From positions 1-64,000 of the forward strand of contig JAHCHP010000015.1 of NCBI GenBank assembly GCA_026129765.1: a stretch of DNA of 64,000 bases, in the 5' to 3' direction. Positions within the stretch are counted from its first letter, which is position 1. Each line of letters starts with the position of its first letter. This DNA comes from Fimbriimonadia bacterium (GTDB taxonomy: Bacteria > Armatimonadota > Fimbriimonadia > Fimbriimonadales > GBS-DC). The translations under genes and the position numbers were made by a program. Positions 59,792 to 64,000 of this stretch are shown piece by piece. Under the pieces are notes generated by a model. It saw only the letters and a list, made by a program, of their open reading frames with translations, had not been told where the DNA came from and did no database searches.

Positions 59792-59915
59792 CTATAGGGG
59801 AGCAAAGCCTGCTCTCGCAAGATATGAAGCCCATTAGGGTTTGTGTCTAAATATGCGAGGCACTTTTGCAAACATCTACTCAGCGCCGGGCAGTTCATGC
59901 TCGGCGCGTTTTTAT
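59792..59915 (+). ncRNA. Candidate small RNA of about 120 nt
   Basis: A short region bounded by a promoter-like element and an intrinsic terminator. Internal structure includes GAGCA-AAGCC-TGCTC. It contains only an 8-codon frame (ATG 59825, MKPIRVCV then stop) with no ribosome site. Not recognised as 6S, SRP or tmRNA. It could instead be a leader-attenuator remnant. Confidence 0.4.
59883..59915 (+). terminator. Rho-independent terminator
   Basis: GCGCCG pairs with CGGCGC over a 13-nt loop, followed by GTTTTTATTTT. Confidence 0.8.
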
Positions 59916-59991
59916 TTTCCTGCGCAAATTAGCAGGAATCCTGCAAGGAAGCGCGTAACATTCATCATAGAACCTCAATTTCATGTTCGAA

Positions 59992-60021
59992 TTGACAGCG
60001 TTGAGGCGTATAGGGTATACT
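59992..60021 (+). promoter_or_regulatory. Sigma-70 promoter of the 60248 gene
   Basis: TTGACA (59992-59997), 18-bp spacer, TATACT (60016-60021). Transcription from here would give a leader of about 220 nt with hairpins GCTTCCC/GGGAAGC (60082-60115) and CGTTG/CAACG. A weaker promoter, TTGACG-18-TAATAC, lies at 60179-60208. Confidence 0.65.
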
Positions 60022-60247
60022 TTTCCCTGTCCCCGTTGCATACCGCATGTCCGGTCTGAAATGTCAGATGATCGCTTCCCGAATTGTTTTTTAGAGAGTG
60101 GGAAGCCTTAATTCGTTGATTGAGCATTAACAACGCGCCAAAACAGAACTTAGCAACGAAGCTGAACTTTCTGCGCTCTTGACGACCTCGTACTTTTACT
60201 TGTAATACCGAATCTAACAACGCGCATTTGGGAAAGAGGTGAAAAAC

Positions 60248-60961
60248 ATGGCGGTGGAACGCCGCTGGGGCGCAATGCAAATTGAAAGCGCATTGCGAAA
60301 CTTGAAAAGTGTTAGCAGCGCTAAGATCGTGATAGACAATCAGGGTGTGATCCAAGAAATCCATCTTCTGATTGGGAGCGACCGTCCCCCGAAGCAGGTG
60401 GTGCGGGACGTGGAATCTGCCTTGATGGCAGAATTCGGTTTACAAATCGATCACCGGAAAATCAGCGTTGCTCAGAAAGAGGACGGGCTGAGGAACGGAA
60501 TGATTGATCGACTGCGATGGATCGATTTACAAATCGCGAACGAAGGCACAAGGGCGCATGTGACGGTCATTGTGGAACGTGCCAATCAGACCTATCGTGG
60601 AAAGGTAAGCGGTCTGCGTTCCAGCTCGAATATCCCGCGCCTGATCGCCAGCGCGACTTTGCGTGCGGTGGAAGCCGCGCACGGATTGCAAGAGCGTTTC
60701 GCGCTGGAAGATATCAGCATGCCATTGTTGGCGAACCGGCAGTCCATCGTAATTTTGATCAGCGCGCTCAGCGATACGAGCGAGGACCTGTTTATCGGGT
60801 CTGCGCTGGTGCGCCAAGACCAAGCGCGGGCGGTGATCGCCGCTACTTTAGATGCCCTGAACCGACGAGTGGCAGCGTTCCCGGTCGATTTGGTGGAACC
60901 CATCAGCGGGAGAGCCGTTGCTAACATAGAGGGAACGGCGCGGACAGAAAGCAAAGCCTAA
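60248..60961 (+). CDS. Conserved hypothetical protein, unknown function
   Basis: A 237-residue soluble protein; ATG 60248 with AGAGGTG upstream (an in-frame GTG at 60239 is possible). The N-terminal half contains VSSAKIVIDNQGVIQEIHLL, RPPKQVVRDVESALMAEFGL and QIDHRKISVAQ. I recall this block in uncharacterised proteins of thermophilic Firmicutes and Armatimonadota. The C-terminal half repeats a similar alpha/beta pattern (VTVIVERANQTYRGKVSGL). It has a long leader (see promoter). No function can be assigned. Confidence 0.7.
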   Translation: MAVERRWGAMQIESALRNLKSVSSAKIVIDNQGVIQEIHLLIGSDRPPKQVVRDVESALMAEFGLQIDHRKISVAQKEDGLRNGMIDRLRWIDLQIANEGTRAHVTVIVERANQTYRGKVSGLRSSSNIPRLIASATLRAVEAAHGLQERFALEDISMPLLANRQSIVILISALSDTSEDLFIGSALVRQDQARAVIAATLDALNRRVAAFPVDLVEPISGRAVANIEGTARTESKA

Positions 60962-61099
60962 ACAACGGCAGTTTGCCGTAAGCAAAAACACAATTTTTAT
61001 CTCATGCAGTTATAGTTAATCTAAGAACGGGACGAGTGCAGAGCGGAGCGGATCTTCGAGTGGTTAAATTCTGTTTTACTACGTAGGAGGTCTGAGATT

Positions 61100-61234
61100 A
61101 TGAAACGTTGGATATCAGCTATGATCGCAATGTTTATGATCATGGCAGTTGCGGGAGCGAAACTGGTGTATTATCCCCCGAAATGGGATGACCCGTCAGA
61201 ATCGCAGAGAGTATCCCAAGTCGTAAAGCCGTAA
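61100..61234 (+). CDS. 44-residue membrane or exported microprotein
   Basis: ATG 61100 to TAA 61234 with an ideal ribosome site (TAGGAGGT, 8 nt upstream). The product has a basic start and one hydrophobic helix (MKRWISAMIAMFMIMAVAGA) followed by KLVYYPPKWDDPSESQ and a short polar tail. It could be a TM peptide or an exported peptide. No family is recognised. It sits between the hypothetical gene and the HD-GYP gene. Confidence 0.55.
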   Translation: MKRWISAMIAMFMIMAVAGAKLVYYPPKWDDPSESQRVSQVVKP

Positions 61235-61303
61235 TGCCTTAGTATGTGATTCATTACTACGCGCTCGTCCCCACATTCTTTTGGAGCTTGTGGGCTTTAG
61301 TTT

Positions 61304-62626
61304 ATGGACAATCAGCGGAGAAAGTTCTGGATCTACTCGGCGCTCATCATAACGTGCAGCTTGGGCATTATGATGCGAGCGGATGTTTTGCTCCTTCAAT
61401 CCCAATACTATTCCCATATCGCTATCTTCTTGATATTCGCTTTCATCGCAGAATTTTTCTTAATTCGCTACCCCGTCAACCAGCATTATGCTTCCAATGG
61501 ACTTTGGATGAGTGTCAGTACCCCGATGGTTTGCGCGGCGTTCACTCTTTATGGCTGGGGGGCAGGTGTTTGGATGGACGCCAGTATCACGCTGTTTGCA
61601 GGTCTCATCAATGTGTGGCATCGTCAAACACGGGCGCGCTGGGCGATTCTGAATACCTCACAAAGCATCCTCTGCGCGGCAGCCGCCGGTTTGACTTACC
61701 AATGGATGGCGCCTCATCTGGGTCTGCGGTTGGATGGGGTTTCTTATGCCGCGCTCACCCTCGCGTTTATCCTCTATTTCGCGGTCAATACGCTGTTAGT
61801 GGGCGGAATTATGGCGATTTTAGAGGGACTGCCTTTCCGTTGGCTGTTATCGCAAATGGCGCGCACCGTTTTCTACCAGATGGTCGCTATGTTCCCCTTA
61901 ACGTTGCTGCTCACTTTGGCGACTTCGGTTTATGGAATTGCGGGGCTGATCTCTGTCTTAATCCCTTTCTTCGCGCTGCGCCAAGCGTTGCTGATTTATG
62001 CCAAGCAGAACGCCTTCTATCACCAGACGGTGCGCAGTTTAGGATTGATTATGCAACGCGCGCATCCCTACACAGGCGGACACCTGCAGCGTGTGGCGCA
62101 ATGGGGACGAATGACCGCAGAGCAACTGGGATTGCCCGCGCACCATGCCGAGCGGGTTTATGATGCCGCTCTTCTGCATGATTTAGGAAAAATCGTGATC
62201 GATGAACGTATTTTGAACAAACCCAGTAAACTGAACGATTACGAATGGAGCCAGATCAAGCTTCATCCTGAATTGGGGGCAGACATCTTGCGAGAAATTC
62301 CCTTCTTGGAGGAAATCGTGCCTTGGATCGCGCATCACCATGAGCGTTTGGATGGTCAAGGTTACCCGAAAGGTCTCAAAGGAGATGACATTCCCATCGA
62401 GGCGCGCATCATCGCTGTTGTGGACGCCTTTGACGCGATGGTGGGCGGCGAAACGCCCAGCCAACAACGACAATACCGCCGTCCCAAAAGCGAATCAGAA
62501 GCTTTAGAAGAGTTAGAGCGCCATGCAGGCACCCAGTTTGATCCTGCGGTCGTGGAGGTCTTTTCCAAGATTGCGAGCCGTTCTTTGCCGGGCGCGAAGA
62601 AAGACCCCTTGGAGGCGGTCTCCTGA
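61304..62626 (+). CDS. Membrane HD-GYP domain protein (putative c-di-GMP phosphodiesterase)
   Basis: A 440-residue protein. About six TM helices occupy residues 1-230 (an MASE-like sensor), followed by an HD-GYP domain (~240-425). Metal/catalytic motifs are AALLHDLGKIVIDERIL (HD), HPELGADIL, HHHERLDGQGYPKGLKG (the HHE-x-x-DGxGYP signature) and IIAVVDAFDAM. It should hydrolyse cyclic di-GMP at the inner membrane. Its TGA overlaps the ATG of the next HD-like gene. Another long frame over the same DNA (61246-62163) shows no domain and is rejected. Confidence 0.88.
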   Translation: MDNQRRKFWIYSALIITCSLGIMMRADVLLLQSQYYSHIAIFLIFAFIAEFFLIRYPVNQHYASNGLWMSVSTPMVCAAFTLYGWGAGVWMDASITLFAGLINVWHRQTRARWAILNTSQSILCAAAAGLTYQWMAPHLGLRLDGVSYAALTLAFILYFAVNTLLVGGIMAILEGLPFRWLLSQMARTVFYQMVAMFPLTLLLTLATSVYGIAGLISVLIPFFALRQALLIYAKQNAFYHQTVRSLGLIMQRAHPYTGGHLQRVAQWGRMTAEQLGLPAHHAERVYDAALLHDLGKIVIDERILNKPSKLNDYEWSQIKLHPELGADILREIPFLEEIVPWIAHHHERLDGQGYPKGLKGDDIPIEARIIAVVDAFDAMVGGETPSQQRQYRRPKSESEALEELERHAGTQFDPAVVEVFSKIASRSLPGAKKDPLEAVS

Positions 62627-63276
62627 TGAACAGCTTCTGGTTGATTATCCTGGTTTCTGCGGTCTCTATGGCAGGTTTGGGCTACTATGCCTGGTACTAC
62701 CTGCCTGCGCGCATTCATCACTGGCATCGCCAAAGCCTCCGTTCCTTTGCCCGCGCCATTGATCTGCGCGCTCAAGGGCGTTTAGGTCCGCCAGAGACTA
62801 TGGCGAAAGCGGCAGTAGAGATCGGCAAGAAGTTCCGCTTAAGCGCGCGCCGCTTACGACGATTGGAATTAGCCGTTTATTTGCGCGACATCGGCATGGT
62901 GGGCGTGCCTTATGCGGTTTTGAATCGCGAGGGCAGACGCGCCATGATCGAGCAAATCACCTATAACCGGCATGTGGAGGTAGGGGCAGCGATTGTGGAG
63001 CAGATTCCGGGACTGCGAGAAATCGCGCCTTTAGTGCGCGATCACCACAGCAGTTATGTCTCACAACCCAACAGACCGATTGAGCATCATGTGCTGATGG
63101 CGTTGAGCGATGCCTACGAGATGGCAGGCACATTGCCGATGGAGCAGGTCATTGACCACTTAAAAGCCCATGCGGGCGATCTGTATCATCCGCAAGTTGC
63201 CGAAGCCGTGATCGGGCATCTCCAGTCGCAACCCAGCCTGATGAAAACGATTATGGAACAGGCTGCCGCTTTGTAA
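62626..63276 (+). CDS. Degenerate HD-GYP-like protein with one TM helix
   Basis: A 216-residue protein with an N-terminal TM helix (WLIILVSAVSMAGLGYYAWY) and an HD-GYP-like fold. The catalytic HD is replaced by RD (AVYLRDIGMVGVPYAVLN against LLHDIGKIGIP in active proteins). The HHE-x-x-DGxGYP motif is reduced to RDHHSSYVSQPNRP. A-x-SDAYEMAG keeps the distal Asp. It is therefore probably catalytically dead and regulatory. It is coupled to the active HD-GYP gene by a 1-bp TGATG overlap. Confidence 0.8.
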   Translation: MNSFWLIILVSAVSMAGLGYYAWYYLPARIHHWHRQSLRSFARAIDLRAQGRLGPPETMAKAAVEIGKKFRLSARRLRRLELAVYLRDIGMVGVPYAVLNREGRRAMIEQITYNRHVEVGAAIVEQIPGLREIAPLVRDHHSSYVSQPNRPIEHHVLMALSDAYEMAGTLPMEQVIDHLKAHAGDLYHPQVAEAVIGHLQSQPSLMKTIMEQAAAL

Positions 63277-63309
63277 GTAACCTCTTACTGCTTAATACCC
63301 CCTCCGTTG

Positions 63310-63335
63310 GGTTCCCCCTGCAAGCAAGGGGAACC
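63310..63335. terminator. Inverted repeat between convergent genes
   Basis: GGTTCCCC pairs with GGGGAACC across a 10-nt loop, between the HD-like gene and pfkA, which converge. No U-tract; a two-way terminator role is inferred. Confidence 0.45.
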
Positions 63336-63373
63336 GCGGGTGGCATACGAAACAACTGAGACAATATACCCTC

Positions 63374-64000
63374 TCAATACGAGCGTTTGAAAATCTGTTT
63401 AATCTCTTCGTACAGTTCCACCGGCACTCGCTTGGACTCGGCGAGCGCGTCTTGCAGGGGAACCGCCACGATTTCGGTGCCGCGCAACGATGCCAACTTC
63501 CCAAATTGCCGCTGCGTCACCAATTCCGCCGCTTTTGAGCCAAGCCGGGTTGCCAACACACGGTCGAACATTGTGGGCGGACCGCCCCGCTGCACATGTC
63601 CAATCACCGCATAGCGCGTTTCAAAACCGGTCCGGTTCTCCACTTCTTTTGCAAGCCACGCGCCGATCCCGCGCTCCCGGAGAATGATATGCCCAAAGGC
63701 GTCCATTTGGAGGTTCTCTTGTGGAGGTTCATAGGGCATTTCAATCCCTTCTGCGACAACAATCAGCGCGTACACTTTTCCGTGACTTCGCAAAGCGCAG
63801 ATGTAGTCGCACATTTCGTCCATATCGTTTTCCACCTCCGGTATCACGATCCAATCCGCGCCGCCCGCCAGCCCCGAATAGAGCGCGACCCATCCCGCAT
63901 TCCTGCCCATGACCTCTAATACGATCACACGGGCATGGGAGCGAGCGGTATCCCGAAGGCGATCCATCGCCTCGACTGCCACCCCGACCGCCGTATCGAA
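63374..64000 (-). CDS. pfkA: 6-phosphofructokinase, 3' part (runs off the window)
   Basis: The last 208 residues of an ATP-type phosphofructokinase; the 5' part lies beyond 64000. Visible segments are FDTAVGVAVEAMDRLRDTA, VIVLEVMGRNAGWVAL (the MGR motif that binds fructose 6-phosphate), IPEVENDMDEMCDYI, the PFK signature region RYAVIGHVQRGGPPTMFDRV with its conserved Arg, and the typical tail. It catalyses the committed step of glycolysis. The N-terminal ATP site cannot be inspected here. Confidence 0.92.
   Translation of the reverse strand, partial: FDTAVGVAVEAMDRLRDTARSHARVIVLEVMGRNAGWVALYSGLAGGADWIVIPEVENDMDEMCDYICALRSHGKVYALIVVAEGIEMPYEPPQENLQMDAFGHIILRERGIGAWLAKEVENRTGFETRYAVIGHVQRGGPPTMFDRVLATRLGSKAAELVTQRQFGKLASLRGTEIVAVPLQDALAESKRVPVELYEEIKQIFKRSY

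Larger units (their letters stand above)
59761..60247. other. 487-bp gap: candidate small RNA, promoter and long leader
   Basis: No gene of normal size. It contains a promoter-like region (59767-59789), a possible ~120-nt transcript ending in a strong terminator (59883-59915), a second consensus promoter (59992-60021) and a ~220-nt leader with two hairpins before the ATG at 60248. The parts are listed separately. Confidence 0.6.

Noticed and set aside
61246..62163. 305-codon frame overlapping the HD-GYP gene on the same strand
   Set aside because: The competing frame carries the TM helices and HD-GYP motifs; this one is Arg/Cys/His-rich with no family features.
1..64000. CRISPR arrays, rRNA genes, prophage structural genes
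   Set aside because: None seen: no regularly spaced repeats, no rRNA-like stretches and no phage capsid or tail genes.

Overview
The window (64 kb, mid-50s % GC by eye) is a bacterial chromosome segment from a diderm with lipid A: lpxC, lpxD, an OmpH/Skp-type chaperone and bamA are all present. Paired dockerin-like modules (G-D-V-x-x-D-G-x-V-x-D-x-D-L), many secreted propeller/hydrolase proteins, and the mix of xylose isomerase, MeaB GTPase and RHS shells suggest Armatimonadota (Fimbriimonadia-like). That placement is inference from gene content; no rRNA is present to test it. One tRNA (Cys, GCA) is present. No CRISPR array was seen.

Layout. 0-11 kb: secreted GH15-type glucosidase, ribokinase + PhyH-type dioxygenase, citrate synthase, an RCK-domain membrane protein, a serine beta-lactamase-like hydrolase, and an MFS transporter coupled to a nucleoside hydrolase. 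11-20 kb: M23-CAP fusion, HEAT-thioredoxin fusion, a damaged VapBC-like pair, purB, a solitary M.TaqI-like methyltransferase, an S9 peptidase and a parallel beta-helix protein. 20.5-26.7 kb: an outer-membrane biogenesis operon read leftward (ECF sigma, bamA, skp-like, lipoprotein, lpxD, lpxC). 26.8-36 kb: D-aminoacylase, DUF2993 protein, livF, tRNA-Cys, murA-mreB, a toxin-antitoxin islet between 46-bp direct repeats, a DNA methyltransferase, and queC-queE. 36-44.1 kb: the accessory region, with a secreted RHS shell carrying an internal dockerin-like module, a frame-broken colicin-D-like toxin tip, an immunity-like gene, a decayed second RHS tail, and an IS bounded by inverted ATTCCC-N8-GGGAAT palindromes. 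44-64 kb: RlmI-type methyltransferase divergent from meaB, a PIN toxin pair, a sugar-binding lipoprotein, sigma/anti-sigma/histidine kinase, xylA, an Rpn-family gene with a nonsense codon, a tricorn-like protease + UspA, a pseudo-receiver, a selenoprotein, a candidate small RNA, and a pair of HD-GYP-type proteins. The 3' part of pfkA runs off the right edge.

The most striking item is at 58,543-59,760. One 405-codon frame is interrupted only by an in-frame TGA at 58,756 in a Cys-Thr-TGA context inside a thioredoxin-like fold. The TGA is followed at SelB-type distance by a perfect hairpin with apical loop GGUCU, the core of the E. coli fdhF SECIS loop. I read it as a selenoprotein of a family I cannot name. 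A second theme is the RHS/colicin-D locus, with signs of tip recombination and decay. A third is -10-like hexamers sitting 5-12 nt from start codons with little Shine-Dalgarno sequence, which suggests leaderless mRNAs.
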